Notes under the pieces: generated by a model | The model's database searches: none | Seen by the model: the letters and a program-made list of their open reading frames with translations, nothing else | What the model was told of the DNA's origin: nothing | Program-made: the position numbers and the translations under genes | Shown: positions 10,441 through 22,621 of the stretch, one piece after another | Numbering within the stretch: position 1 is the stretch's first letter | Layout of the letters: each line of letters begins with the position of its first letter | From: Typha latifolia | Lineage: Eukaryota > Streptophyta > Magnoliopsida > Poales > Typhaceae | Direction: 5' to 3' | NCBI GenBank assembly: GCA_019914945.1 | Contig: CM034102.1 | Location: 10,777,501 to 10,841,500 of the forward strand | Length of the DNA: 64,000 bases

Positions 10441-10888
10441 CAAACCGATCGGGAGTGTGATGCTTATCGACGGTCTTGAGAAGGATGATGAGGTTGTTGA
10501 TGATGGAGAGTGTTCAGAGGAAGTCCACGATGAGGCCATTGAGGAGGGCGTGGAGGAAGATATCCAAGTTGAAATATTGATGCATGCATATTCGGGTACT
10601 TCTGCACCGAGAACGTTACGGGTAGTCAAATTCGTTAGAAAGAATTGTGTGCACATCCTCATCGATTCGGGGAGTACACACAACTTTCTAGACGAGAGAT
10701 TAGTGAGGAGATTGGGTTTGGATGCCGAACCGACCATGGGATTTGACGTTGCTATTGGAGACGACACAAAGCTTAGGGCGGAGAGCTTGTGTCGCCGAAT
10801 CGGTATATGGGTACAAGGACATGACATCATTGTGGACTTGTATCTGTTGGCGCTGCGAGGAGTGGACATTATCCTTGATACTCAATGA
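10441..10888 (+). pseudogene. Gypsy aspartic protease (element A)
   Basis: Within an open frame from 10304 to 10888, residues after the zinc knuckle read GSVMLIDGLEK, then an acidic linker and HAYSGTSAPRTLR. The active site is HILIDSGSTHNFLD, with the aspartate codon near 10664. The tail (YLLALRGVDIILDTQ) leads to RT but a stop ends the frame. Of the four protease copies in this window, this is the only one with an intact D-S-G-S motif. Confidence 0.88.
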
Positions 10889-11900
10889 TTACAGAGTTTG
10901 GGAGCCGTTACATTTGATTTCAGGAGTATGTGGATGAAATTTAAACAAGGAAACAAAGATGTGCGGCTTGATGGTGTTCGCTCTTCGTTGATTCCTGCGA
11001 TGCAACCTATGGTGGGGCTGCCTTGTGCGTATGATTTAGCCTATCTTCTTTAGTTAAAACCAGCAGGAGATGAGCCTCAAATGAGTTCAGGTACTACCAT
11101 TGAATTGTCTAATTTATTAGATAAATATTTTGGACTATTTGAGGAGCTATAGGAGTTGCCATCGAGGAAAGCGGTGGACCATCTCATAGAGATTGCATCC
11201 GGGACTGCACCGGCGAACGTGAGGCCATATCGGTATCCACATGTGCAAAAAAAATTTATCTCAAAGATGGTAGCCGAGATGTTCGAGCAAGGCCTCATTA
11301 AACCAAGTCATAGCTCATACTCATCCCCGTGCTATTGGTGTGAAAAAAGGACGGGACATGGTATTTTTGTGTCGACTATCGGACACTAAATGCTATTACC
11401 ATCAAGGACCGGTATCCCATTTCGGTTATCGAGGAGTTGTTGGATGAGCTTGCAGGGGTGACTATATTTAGTAAGCTTGACTTGAGGGTCGGGTATCATC
11501 AAATTAGACTTCACTCGGTAGATGTGCATAAAATTGCATTTTAGACTCCGGACGGACATTACGAGTTCTGAGTGATGCCTTTTAGTCTCACCAATGCTCC
11601 AACTACCTTTCAAGGCCTCATGAATGAAATATTTCGGCCTCTATTGCGAAGGTATGTCTTGATATTTTTTGACGACATTTTAGTGTATAGCATGACTGAA
11701 TTGGAGCATTGGCGATATTTGGAGGACGTGCTGAATTTGTTGAAGCAAAACTAATTGAAGATCAAGAAGTCCAAGTGTCTATGGGGAGTACCAAAAGTGG
11801 AGTATTTAGGCCACATTATTTCAACGGATGGTGTAGTGGCAGATCCTTAAAAGTTTGCATGCATGATCGCTTGGCCTATTCCTACTACTACCACCGGATT
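10889..11900 (+). pseudogene. Gypsy reverse transcriptase, broken (element A)
   Basis: The segments in order are the linker, ANVRPYRYPHVQK (11216 on), a frameshift at about 11330-11390, [29 protein letters not shown], and then TPDGHYEF and [20 protein letters not shown]. The catalytic box is [11 protein letters not shown], with the paired aspartates at 11671-11676. Stops at several sites (for example 11542 and 11752) prevent a full product. The catalytic residues remain. Confidence 0.9.
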
Positions 11901-12370
11901 GAGAAGATTTTTAGGGCTGACCGAATATTATTGTCGATTCATCACCAAATATGGCAAGATCACTGCTCCTCTTACTTCTTTATTGAAGAAGGACTCTTTT
12001 AGATGGACGGATGAAGCCACTTCAACTTTTGAAAAACTGAAAATAGCACCCGTTTTAGCGCTACCGAATTTCACCAAAGAATTCATTGTGGAATGTGATG
12101 TGTCGGGTGTTGGCATAGGAGCTGTACTAATGCAAGGAGGATGTCCCATTGCCTATCTTAGCAAGGCTTTATCCATTATCCAAACCAATCAAAGGAGCCA
12201 CTATACTTTATCCAAACCAATCAAAGGAGCCACTATACTTTATGGGACAACATATACACATTCCAACACAGCAAAGATGGGTCACAAAATTGCTGGGGTA
12301 TGATTATGAAATCTAATACAATAAGGGAACGAGAAATAGAGCGGCGGATGCACTATCGCGCCAACCCGAT
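11901..12370 (+). pseudogene. Gypsy RNase H, internally deleted (element A)
   Basis: The start is well preserved (RRFLGLTEYYCRFITKYGKITAPLTSLLKK and FIVECDVSGVGIGAVLMQ, with the first catalytic aspartate in ECD). After PIAYLSKALS a 32-bp tandem duplication appears, and most of the middle of the domain is missing. The end returns at about 12265 in another frame with an AKMGHK/LGYDYE-type sequence and an ADALSRQ end near 12340-12365. The protein would be inactive. Confidence 0.82.
12179..12242 (+). repeat. Perfect 32-bp tandem duplication in RNase H
   Basis: Copies at 12179-12210 and 12211-12242 begin TCCAAACCAATCAAAGG and are identical. The length is not a multiple of three, so the duplication shifts the frame. 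It sits exactly beside the deletion in the RNase H domain. Confidence 0.95.
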
Positions 12371-13300
12371 ACCATCAAGCTTGCAACCTATTCTACTCCT
12401 ACCTTTCCCTTCCTTGACGAGCTGAGGTATGCATGTACATCTGACCCAGATGTTTTGAGATTGTTGCAGGAGGTGATGGATGATTCGGAGCGCCATCCAG
12501 AGTTGGAGAACTAAGGCAGTTTGCTGCTGGACCGTGGATGGATTTGGGTGCCCGTAAATGATGGATTGCAGCAGAAATTATTGAAGCACTTCCACCAAAC
12601 TCTAGATGCTGGTCATAAGGGTGTCTTGAGGAACTATATGAGGATATCTCAGAGTTGCACATGGCCAAGATTGAGGCAGGATGTGAGGAGTTTTGTTCGT
12701 ACTTGCAAAGTTTGTCAAAAGGCTAAGGCAACCGCATTGAAATCGATCGGATTACTATAGCCTTTACCTATACCAGACTGTGTTTGGGAAGACATTTCTA
12801 TGTACTTTATAAAGGGTCTTCCGCTGGTACGTGGTTATTTCATTATCTTTGTAGTGGTTGACAAATTGAGTAACTATGCGCATTTTTTAGCATTGTCACA
12901 TCCGTTTTCAGCCAAGTCGGTGGCTAAAATTTTTGTTAGAGATGTTGCCCGGTTACATGGCATGCCACGCACGATTATCTCGGATCGTGATTGTGTATTT
13001 ATGAGCAATTTTTGGCCGGAGTTTTTCAAATTGTAGGGGACTCGATTGAACTTTAGTTCGACCTACCATCCATAGACAGACGTCCAAACCGAGGTGATCA
13101 ATCGAGGCATTAAGCAGTATTTGAGGTGCTTTATTGGAGAGATATCGAGACGATGGTTGGAGTTTTTACCGTGGGTGGAGTGGTCTTACAACACTGCCTA
13201 CCATAGCAGCATTGACATGACTCCATTTGAGGTAGTGTATGGACGCACGGCTCCGACATTACGCGCTTATGATCTAGTAGCATCTGCAGACTAGACGGAG
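12371..13300 (+). pseudogene. Gypsy integrase, broken (element A)
   Basis: The zinc-binding HHCC part reads HFHQTLDAGHKG..RTCKVCQKAK (12576-12730). The catalytic core contains VVVDKLSNYAHF (first D, about 12857), TIISDRD (second D, about 12974-12990) and TEVINRGIKQYLR (E, about 13091), followed by WLEFLPWVEWSYNTAYHSS and TPFEVVYGR. A stop stands where the usual HPQTD would give Q (near 13073), and others occur. D, D and E are all still encoded. Confidence 0.9.
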
Positions 13301-13835
13301 GTGGACTTAGCATTAATGGATAGAGATGCCACATTGAGGAAGTTACGTGCTCATCTTAAACTTGCTCAAAACTGTATAAAGCAAGTTTATGATTATAGCC
13401 ATAGGGAGTAAGAGTTTGACATCGGCAGTTGGGTGTTTGTGAGGGTGCAACTGTATCAACAGGTGACCTTGTGTCCGATGCGTAACTAAAAGTTAGCACA
13501 TCGCTACTTTGGTCCATTTCGGGTGTTGGAGCGTATTGGTCTAGTTGTATATCGTTTGGAGCTGTCGGAGGGGTCGAGAGTGCATCCTGTCTTCCATATT
13601 TTATTGTTGAGAGGGCACATTATAGATCATGAGATCGTTGGATCAGTTCTACCGAAGCCATTAGAGGAGATAGAGATTGTAGAGCCAGTTCGTGTGCTTG
13701 CTAGACGCCGAGAATGACATGGTACTAGATTGGAGATGGAGATTCTAGTTGAGTGGCTTGGCAAGCCATCCGATGATGCAATATGGGAGTTGAAGACTGA
13801 TATTTTAGAGCGTTTACCTGACTTTTCACCTTGAG
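13301..13835 (+). pseudogene. Integrase C-terminus with chromodomain-like tail (element A)
   Basis: This follows the integrase core. The GPY-like region (RYFGPFRVLERIG, HPVFHILLL) lies at 13500-13610. The tail reads EILVEWLGKPSDDAIWEL..LERLPDF (13738-13832), which matches the pattern of plant chromovirus chromodomains (LVxWxGxPxxxAxWE). Such domains are known to steer integration toward particular chromatin. The frame is interrupted at about 13718. Confidence 0.75.
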
Positions 13836-13861
13836 GGCAAGGTGGGGGAAGCGTGGTGGGC

Positions 13862-14719
13862 TGATACACTTAGTTATGATCTTTTCTTATTGCATTAGTT
13901 ATTTATTTTTATTAAAATAAAATTTCTGTAGGTCGCGTTCGAATGTAGGAGGGGTCGCGTTCGAATGCACTTGCGAATGTCTGCATCAGATTTGCAAATA
14001 CAGAGAACACATATTATGCGTTCGAACGCAGTCGAGCAAGTTCGAACGCCCGTATTCGAACGCATGCATCGTGTTCGCACATACAAAGAACCTCTTTTGG
14101 TGCATTTGAAGGCGATCGGGCGTGTTCGAACGCGATCGACGGGAATCCTCTAGAATTAGGTTACTTATTATTTTAGGACTTTTTGGCTAGCCTCTATAAA
14201 TATGTGGATGGAAACCAAATTCATTATGCTATTGAATTATTGATTTCTTGCCTCCTATCTTCTCTCTAGACTCTCCTTCCTCCATTTTCATTATCCTTCC
14301 ACCTCTATCGTCGGCAAGGTTTCTCCTAACTTCTAATCTCGCTCGTCTGTCGAGCCACCCTTATTCTTTGGGATCTCGATCACTTCGTTCCCTTCGTCTA
14401 CATTCCTTAATCACATTCACTATCCACCCTCATCTCCATACACATCCATAACTCTAACATCCACTCCACCCGTCACCACCACCATCACCCACGTTCTTTT
14501 ATGTTTTTGTTTTAGTTTCAGTTTGAATCTACGAAGGGTGTAAATACACAAATTGTAGATCAAGAAGTTACAAATCTAATCCACTTGGTTTTGTAATTTG
14601 TTGACTATCGGAGAATATTTGACGAATAGTTTCCTATGGTTGTGCGGACTGATTCTTGTAATACATCCAGATCTTGAAGGAATCATTGCGTAGCCTATCT
14701 TTAGTACGAGAACCTATCA
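13862..14719 (+). repeat. 3' LTR of element A
   Basis: 858 bases, starting TGATACACTTAG after a purine-rich tract (AAGGTGGGGGAAGCGTGGTGGG) and ending AACCTATCA before the target duplication GATTT. It has a TATAAATA box at 14195-14202 and a TTCGAA-rich block at 13936-14130. It lacks the nested insertion and so records the original form. Confidence 0.94.
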
Positions 14720-14724
14720 GATTT

Positions 14725-15338
14725 GTATAATAGAAAATGTTGTACATGTTAGATGATATTGCATTAATTATTTTTGTTGTACATTAATGGTTGTTTGTTG
14801 TGACTAGTGTGGGTCCTACTAGACTATGTAGTAGTCCAAGATGATTATTATGAATTTGGTTATTGATATCGTAATATATTTATTTGGATGATGGCATAAT
14901 TTATTTTAAGATGAATTATGTGAGCACATGTATATTGACTGTGCATGATAGCCCTAACCATCTTATCTCGGTTAGATTTGACTAACATTGTGAGAATATT
15001 TCATTAAGTATAGATATTTTATTTATAAAATGACTAAAATACCCCTAATATGACTTAGTTGAAGGTATTTTTATAATTTCTTAATATAGTTAACTTAACT
15101 TAGTTAAGTTTAATTAATTGATCTAATGGTAGGATATTTTTTGCACATATTTACTAAATCATAAAACTCAATTTGTAAATAATAAAAATATAGAGTGTAA
15201 ATCATAATTTTATTAAAAGATATGGTGTTATATGTAAATTTCAGTTTAGAGAAACACTTTTTCCAACTTTGAATGTAAAATACATTACCTTTCAAAACAT
15301 TTGACCAAACTACGTATCATAAAATAATTTAAATAATC

Positions 15339-15372
<34 letters not shown>

Positions 15373-16180
15373 CACTCCTTAAAACAATATCACATTCCTA
15401 TTAAAGAAAATTAGTGAATACCAATAATTCTAGATATTTAGAATAATAAGTACTTCAGAAATCATGATATCTCGTTGCACTTAGAAAGATTCATAACTAT
15501 TTCTATATACTTCCAATGACATGCCAACAACTACTACAATAATTAGAGGGTTACAAGCACAGCAACAAAAGAAAGTTGTTTGTCTCATTGATAGGTCAAC
15601 CTTATGAATATTTTTCCTTCATTCAGTTTTTCGTTGCTTTTCTGCACAACTTGTACCTCATGTTCTTTTGCCTTTGGAAAAGCTAGGTTACTGCTAAATT
15701 ATGTATATAAAAAGTTTGCATTTAACACCCTAATTTTATATAGGTGGTTTACACTTTATATTTTTAATTGCACATACAAAATTTTAAAAACAGTGTAAAT
15801 TATAAATACCTAAAAGGTAGGGTTTTAAACGCTAATATCCGTATCTATATTGATTATTGACCACTTCCAAGACTTCATATATTTTCTTTTTAAATTCAAG
15901 AGTTTATTTCTCAAACTCTTAAGCGTGCTGCATGTCACAAGAGGAAATTAATAAATTAAAAACGATAAGATTTGTTAACAAAAAAACGACTTTTGGGGCC
16001 GCCTTCCCCGCACCGCAGCATTCTCTTTCTCCTCTGACCTCCTACTCCTCTTTACGAGGTTATCTCTACGCGTACGAAGAACGTACCCTATATGTTGATG
16101 CTTCGTTCTCTTACACGTGCGAACTCTATGTCAAACACTAGTGATATTGGGTAGTTATTGCGACACTAAGCATTAGGCTC
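14725..16180. other. Intergenic, AT-rich, no gene recognised
   Basis: No supported coding frame. It includes a TA microsatellite at about 15342-15370. GC content rises toward 16000, just before the probable 5' exon of the DUF1644 gene, so the promoter of that gene should lie in the last few hundred bases. I see no convincing TATA box. Confidence 0.55.
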
Positions 16181-16189
16181 TGTCACTAT

Positions 16190-16363
16190 CATTAAAGAAC
16201 GAACTAAAAGCTAGAAAAGAGAAGGCTCTCTCTAGAGTCCTCGTCTCCTCTTCTTTCCCTTTGTCGCACGCCGAAGGAGATCGATTAGGGTTAGGGTTTC
16301 GATTCTTTCTCCACCTTTCCGCTTAACGACCCGGAGGCCCCGGAATCTTCCGGAGGAATCAAG
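16190..16363 (+). other. Probable 5' untranslated exon of the DUF1644 gene
   Basis: A GC-richer, CT-rich leader-like stretch with a telo-box tandem (TTAGGGTTAGGGTTT, 16285-16299), typical of 5' leaders and promoters of constitutively expressed plant genes. A candidate splice donor is AATCAAG|GTTTTG at 16363/16364. No ATG-initiated frame of note is present. The link to the coding exon at 23004 is inferred from strand, order and the lack of any other plus-strand gene between them. Transcript data would settle it. Confidence 0.5.
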
Positions 16364-16597
16364 GTTTTGATCGTAAACTACTCTTTTGGTCTCCAATTTT
16401 TGCTTATGTTATCTTATGTGAAGTTTTGGTGATCATTCTTTGATTGGTGATCGTTCCACTGCGGGTTTTAGGGTTCCTAATTCTGGTAGTTCGAGATTTG
16501 AGGGGAACTAATTCTTGCGTGCTTTAGTTCTTTTTTTTTCTTTTTTTTTCCTTTTGGTTTTTGTAGCAGTCAGGTTGAAATTTTCTTTTCTTAAATT

Positions 16598-16614
16598 GGG
16601 GTGGGGGGTGGGGG
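16598..16614 (+). other. G-run cluster, possible G-quadruplex
   Basis: GGGGTGGGGGGTGGGGG can be split into four runs of at least three G separated by one or two bases. It lies about 235 bases inside the presumed first intron on the coding strand. Confidence 0.5.
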
Positions 16615-18140
16615 TGTTGGCGTTTATTAATTTCTTCTGGATCTAAGTGATGCTATGTAGAATTGTAGATTCAATTCTGCTGTGTGATTCTTGGGAAATG
16701 AAGAAAAGGTGGATTTCTTTCCAAGCTTAAGATTTATGGGATGATGTTTCTAATTGTTCCTTTGACCTGGGGTAGTGCATCATGCATGATGTATTTTGTT
16801 CTTGTTGTAAACAAACAAGGCACTCGGTATGTTTATAATTCTGATAAGAAGATTGGCCTTTTGCCATATCTATGGTACTATTTAGTAAAAGAATGTCTGA
16901 TTCAGGACACTTTTTTTGATGAGTTTTATTGAAAGATATTGTGAGTTTGGCTTTTAGGATGATGTAGGTCTGACGTTATATGGAGCTAATGTGCTTGGAT
17001 TTAACTTTAGCTTGCTCTAGGAGATACTTTGGAGTGTAAGGATATAGAATGTGGATAAAGTTTCCTCATCATCTTATACCTGTTTATACAATTTAATAGG
17101 AAGGAGATTAAATGGGAAGGAAGAGCTATAAAAGAAGATATATGAATCTGAGCAAGAAAGGAAGTGGACACAAATGGGCCAGGTCACAACCTAACTTTTG
17201 CCGAATCACCTGGTTGGATCTGTTGAACTTTTTCCCCATTTGCTTTGTCTAATCCCATTCATTGACATCCCTCGTTGGCATATACAAGAGTCCTGATATT
17301 ATGGATGAGATTCCCCATTGACATTCCCCATTTGCTTTGCCGAATCACCTGGTATTAGCAATGATGTAGTTATCTCAGGATGCCAGGAGGCCAAATTCAG
17401 GCAATTCAGGCATAACCATATAAGATTGCAAAATCATAGGCTGTATTTAATGAGAGATGGAAAATTATCAAATATAAGGACACGAAGTGATCAAGTTGCA
17501 AGGTTGAAGTCTATCTGTGCTCACTTGTATTTGTCAATTGTCATCATAGGTTGTGTTTAGATTGGCCTGGTTTTGGCATTTAGGTAATTTCAAAGGGGTT
17601 GTGTACCATTTATTGCTTTGATTAAATATGATCTTACATTGATTATCCTAGGACTCACATTTGAATATCTTATGGTGAGTTGTCACTGAGTGTTTTTCAT
17701 TGCATAGTGTTTTTCTGCCACTAGATTATCATTCTCTTTAAGAGCTTAGGATGTTGTATAATTATTGTAGCATAGTACTTGGTGGATTGAGATCTAGAAA
17801 AATGGATTATCTAGTGCTAGAGAAAAGATGGATGTTTGATAGTTTTGTAGTGGTCCTACATTTGTCCTCTAATTGGATGAACCTCTAAGTATTTCTTCTT
17901 AGAATAAGAAAAGTATTTGTTTAGGTACCCGTAAGTTTAAAAAGAATCTCAAATATGAAGAGCAGAAAGGAGAAGTTGAGAAATATTATTGAACAATCAA
18001 GTCATTTTCTAGGGAAATAGCAAAACCACAAGCTGAGACTCATTGTGGTAGGAAGAACTCCTAAGATTAGTCTCATGCCAATATGATATCACACCCATAT
18101 CACACCTTATCAACAAGAGAAAATGAGAGGTTTTATACGA

Positions 18141-18963
18141 GGTTTTAAAACTCAGTATCGGGATTGGCCATTTGGAAAAATGATACATTGGCTGTTCGTA
18201 TTGAATCAGACTATTCTTTAATTACGCAAAATTCTAAATTTTATTTAATAATATAAATTTTTTTGTAAAACTTTAAAAATAATAATAAAATAAGAAAATA
18301 ATAATTATTGATATATGAAGCACAAAACCTAAAAGATGCATTAACTTACTCAAAAATTTATGAATACCGAGTTGTCTATCTCTTGTTTTTCCCTCTCTTT
18401 CTATTACTGTCAAGGCAAATTTATTATTTTTTTCTCTTTTTTTTCTTTCTTCTCTATCAATTCTCTTTCTCTCTCTCATCCTCTCTCTTATTGCTACAAG
18501 GCAAATTTTATTTTTTTCATTTCTTCTCTCTCCTTCCTCTTTCTTTCTTTCTCTCTTCCTCCTTCTCTCTCTTACAGCCGCAAGGCAATTATTTTTCTTT
18601 GATTCTTTTTTTCATTTCTTCTCTCCCTTCTTGTCTCTGGTTCTCCCTCTCAATCTCTTCCTCCTCTCACTCTCCATTCTATCTCTCATCTCTCTATCTC
18701 TCTATATCACAGTGTTACTGCAGCAGATTTTTTGTTGTAGTAATAGAGGTTGAAAGAGAGAAAGAGAGGGAGGAAGAGATCGGATGAAAGAAAGAGAGGA
18801 AGAAAAAGAGAGGGAGACGCTAGAGAGAGAAAGATAAATGAGAGATGGGGCACCGGAGAGAGAAAAAATAAAAAAAAATAGAGAAAGAAGAGAGAGAGAG
18901 AAGAGAGAGAAGAGAGAGAAGAGATAAGGATAGTTCTAGGCGAGATTGCTCGAAACTTGAACC
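18141..18963 (+). repeat. Dispersed repeat copy 1 (GGTT..AACC ends)
   Basis: It begins GGTTTTAAAACTCAGTATCGGGATTGGCC and ends CTTGAACC. The same start and end blocks bound the copy at 21148-21750 in the same direction. The interior has a pyrimidine-rich tract with four ~85-bp subrepeats (cores at 18411, 18497, 18581 and a weaker one near 18716, each a form of CAAGGCAAATTT), then a purine-rich tract (18745-18920). Short inverted ends suggest a MITE-like element, but no target duplication is clear. Confidence 0.6.
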
Positions 18964-21147
18964 ATAGTGTTATAAGGAAGTTAATTCACGAATTTACTCC
19001 AATATGCACATTAGTGATTTGTCTTCTAAATATAACCATTTAGTCATCAAATAGTAAAAAAACATGAATCAATAAAGAATCCGTCTTTTTGTCAAATAGG
19101 CTCCACAATGTCAGCACCAACTAACACTTAGCATTGGAGTGTGCTACTTACACACCTCGTGCCTGGTGTTGTGACTACCATTGGCATGCATATGCATATT
19201 ACACTTGCTTGCATATGCACGTGTACCACCCCCTACCCAACGATGCACGTGCACACACACACACATTTGTATACACATATACACAAATAGGTGTCAGTAA
19301 TGTACCTCTTTTTGGTTGCTTATATACACTCTGTTTGACAGTTGTCACTTTCCTATGCATTCTACTTGTCTAGGTTGGAATCATGTAGAAGTCTTCTTTT
19401 CCTAATTCCTATCTCCAAATTGGTGGAGACTTTGTTCATTGGGACTCCTTATTTCCATAACGTAGAGAATGTTCTACCTTACTATATGTATGTAACTATA
19501 TATGCATTTGTATAGGAGATGGGAAAGCAGCAAGATATAGAAAGTCATACTAAGGTTGGTGTCTCTTGTATAAATCATTTAACATGATGCATCATGAAAC
19601 TAAATGTATGCTTCTTCTTTAGCTTAACATATAAGTTATAAATTGGCAAAGCATTTGCATATTCTGTTCTGTGTTAACAAGATAGTCTTTCAAGCTTTTT
19701 TGATTGAACTCTAATTCAGCTCACTTTGTCTGCGTTCACTCGCTCTCTATGTATGTATATATATATTCTAGATGCAAAATGTAAGCTCTTGGAGATGATG
19801 AACTAAGTTTAAAATGCTTAATGTACAGAAGCATGGGTTTGAAACCTTGTTTTGAAACATCAAATGATTCCAAATTAGTAATTGAATTATACTTTTCTTT
19901 TGATACTAAATGCATAATTATTTCTAACAGGTATTTAAAATTGAATAGTTTCTACATAAGTCTGTATCTTGTAGCTCACATCTGGCTATTTATAATTTCC
20001 ATCACTAAAATTGAAATTTGAGCTAGGAATGAATTGTCCAGGTATCCGTTTCAGATAATTCTAGATAATAAAACAGATGAGATTGCCAAGCAGGAGGATT
20101 GAGGGGGATAAAGGAGACTTAATTTGTAAATGAAGAAATTGTTTAGTTTGTTCTCACACATAATATTAATATCACTTCGAGACTCAGAAGAAATGGGAAA
20201 TGGGAAATGGGAGAAGCCCATCCAGATTAGCATGAGCACTTGATTTGTGGAAGACTTGTACTCCAATGAGCAATTGATAACACTTGAGAAGATCTTGCTC
20301 GCACTATGTTGCATGCATGGTATAGGACTTACCTTTTATATGTAAAGATCAGTTGCATAACTATAGAAGAATCAAGCTCTTTATTGGAGAACCCTTCACC
20401 TAGCAAAATGTACAAATTTTGGATTATTCATAATCAGTCAATCAATGGACTGTTTGGCGTAGGAAATTACTAGAACTTAAACTATGGATGCAAGAAAAAC
20501 TAATAAGATTATAAAATTTTCGTGAGAGAGGATTCCTAGACCAATTAGATTTAACGATATGAAAATAAAAGTCTAAATCTGAATTGGTTTAAGAAAACTG
20601 TATTCTATTAGGTTTAGAAAAACTGATTAAGAATCTTTTTCAGAAAACCGGAACCAAATAGGAAAAAGAAAATTTGAATGCTATAACTATAAAAATCGTA
20701 CTCAAGTCGTTGAATAAAAATCTGAGTAAGAGTAATAAAAGGAAACACAACAAACGCAACACAACACATTTGTTTTTCTTTTTTTAACGTGGAAAACCCC
20801 TTTCGCATAAAGAAGAAAAAATCACAGACCCCTCTAAAGCTGATTGATTTATTTCACCAAGCAATAGAAACAATATTTACTTACAACCCCTTTCGATACT
20901 TCAATGTCGTAGTGTTTAAGTAATTGCGTGAACATGGGTTGCCTAATTAACTATTCTTATAAAGTAGTAAGCCTCTATTTGGTAACCATTCGAGCAATGG
21001 ATCAACCTCAAGTACAATATGTCGATGTGGTGGTAAATGACGACGAAGACAAAGCTGATTCAGCTCATCTGGTACCATTGAAGATCAATAATTGTAGCTT
21101 TAGCTCCTAGATACATGATAATGACTCTTCTTAAAGTTGATAGCAAG

Positions 21148-21750
21148 GTTCAAAAAATTAGGATTGGGATTGGCCTCCCAAAAAAATTATATGTATCAAT
21201 TGTATCGGCTAGATCAGCTGTATTGATCGCTTAAATCGGATTAAACTATTTTTAATTACATAAAATTATAAATATTATTTGAAAATGTAGGAAAATTTCT
21301 AAATTTTGATTAAAAAATGACAGAACTAAGAAAATAAGAATTACTTACATTTGTAGTCTAAAAAATAAAAAAAGTACTAAATTACTCAAAACTGTTGCAA
21401 CGAAGGGGAGAGAGAGTGAAAGAAATAGAAAAAAGAAAAAAGAGAAAAATTCTGCCGTAGTGGAGAGAAGAAAAAAAAGTATAGTGAAGATTAAGAGAAG
21501 ATAGAGAGAAATAAAAATCATATAGCAAAGGTCATTAGAGTTGGATATGTTGGTGGAATTTGTGAAAGCTGGATTCCTGTGTCGGAGAAGCAATAGCTAT
21601 TGGTAGGGAGAGAGAAAGAGAGAAAATAATGAAAAGAGAAGGAAATTTAGATCAAGACCGGCCCATCTAGATTGGGATCAGTTGATCCCACTTGTTCCCA
21701 ATCAATTGATTGGATCTTGTTTGGATCGGGATCAGCCGATCCTTTGAACC
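21148..21750 (+). repeat. Dispersed repeat copy 2 (GGTTCAAA..TTTGAACC ends)
   Basis: The first and last eight bases form a perfect inverted repeat (GGTTCAAA / TTTGAACC). The interior shares the GGGATTGGCC start, a TTAATTACATAAAATT-type segment and a purine-rich middle with copy 1. The last 100 bases repeat GGGATCAG/GATCCC words. It lacks the long pyrimidine tract of copy 1. Confidence 0.6.
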
Positions 21751-22350
21751 ATAGTTGATAGGACATATGTTCCATTAGAGATTTTAGAATTAGATAATTT
21801 ACTATTCACATGACTTGGATCCCTTTCTCTAAGACTATCACTTATAGCGGTGAATAATATCTTTGCTTCGAATTAGGAGAATCCACTAAAGAAAAATCCA
21901 AATTTGAATAGGTTTCAAAAATCACATTTCTAATCCTGTGCACACCGACCAGATGCCTTTTTAAGTGCCTTTAGGACATCAGTTGAAATACATTAGGTGT
22001 TCTGTTCTTGTTGTTCGAACACTAATTATCTTGTCCGGACAAGATCACTATAGCAAAAATTGCTGTAGCAAAATACTGCTCATCCAGCACTGTAGCAAAT
22101 ATTATTTACCTGACACTGAAATAAATGTTGAATTTTTTATTTTTTCTTCTTTTCACGTGAATCTTCAATTTCTTGATCATACGTAATTCCTGGATTGTAC
22201 ATCATATATACTTAAATGTTTTATATCTACGAGTTTGCCATTATAATATTTTGCACTAACAGATTAATTACTTAAATGTATAAAGGTATATTCTAAGAGA
22301 ATGGATAGCAGAATGAACCCCAACTGTAGATTGTGAAATATAGAAATGGA

Positions 22351-22621
22351 CAAATTTATGGAACCATTGTGGGTTCCTAATCCACTATATAACATAAAAG
22401 GCAAGTAACCTCGTATAAGAGCTGACAGGAAGCAAAGTAGGCCCCCTCACCTCCCACAGGTTGTGGCTATGGCTGGTCTCATGGGCAAACTTATGGCAAC
22501 ATTATGGGTTCCTGATCCACTATGAAATGTTAAAGGCAGTACCCATGCTCTTCTAAAGCTGAGAGAGAGCAGACTATGCTCCCTCACCCCTCTATGTTCT
22601 GCCTATTGTTAGTCTTATCTG
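22351..22621 (+). repeat. Diverged ~135-bp tandem duplication
   Basis: Units 22351-22485 and 22486-22621 share AAATTTATGG/AAACTTATGG, GGGTTCCTRATCCACTAT, CCCTCACC and TAGTCTTATCTGC/TGGTCTCATGGGC blocks. The copies differ at many sites, so the duplication is old. Confidence 0.75.

Larger units (their letters stand above)
7442..14719 (+). mobile_element. Ty3/gypsy element A, chromodomain type, complete structure but dead
   Basis: The element is bounded by the 5-bp target duplication GATTT (7437-7441 and 14720-14724). Its order is 5' LTR, initiator-Met tRNA primer site, gag with zinc knuckle, protease, RT, RNase H, integrase, chromodomain-like tail, purine-rich tract and 3' LTR. LTRs start TGATA and end ATCA/TATCA. 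The domain order and the tail place it among Ty3/gypsy chromovirus-like elements. I do not assign a clade. Frames are broken many times, RNase H is partly deleted, and the 5' LTR contains a nested solo LTR. Confidence 0.93.

Noticed and set aside
15342..15370. TA microsatellite as a regulatory site
   Set aside because: Simple repeat with no gene close by. The same holds for the TA run at 27813-27849.
18308..18787. Long open frame over the pyrimidine tract
   Set aside because: Its product is mainly Phe/Ser/Leu from CT repeats and it lies inside a repeat. No domain.
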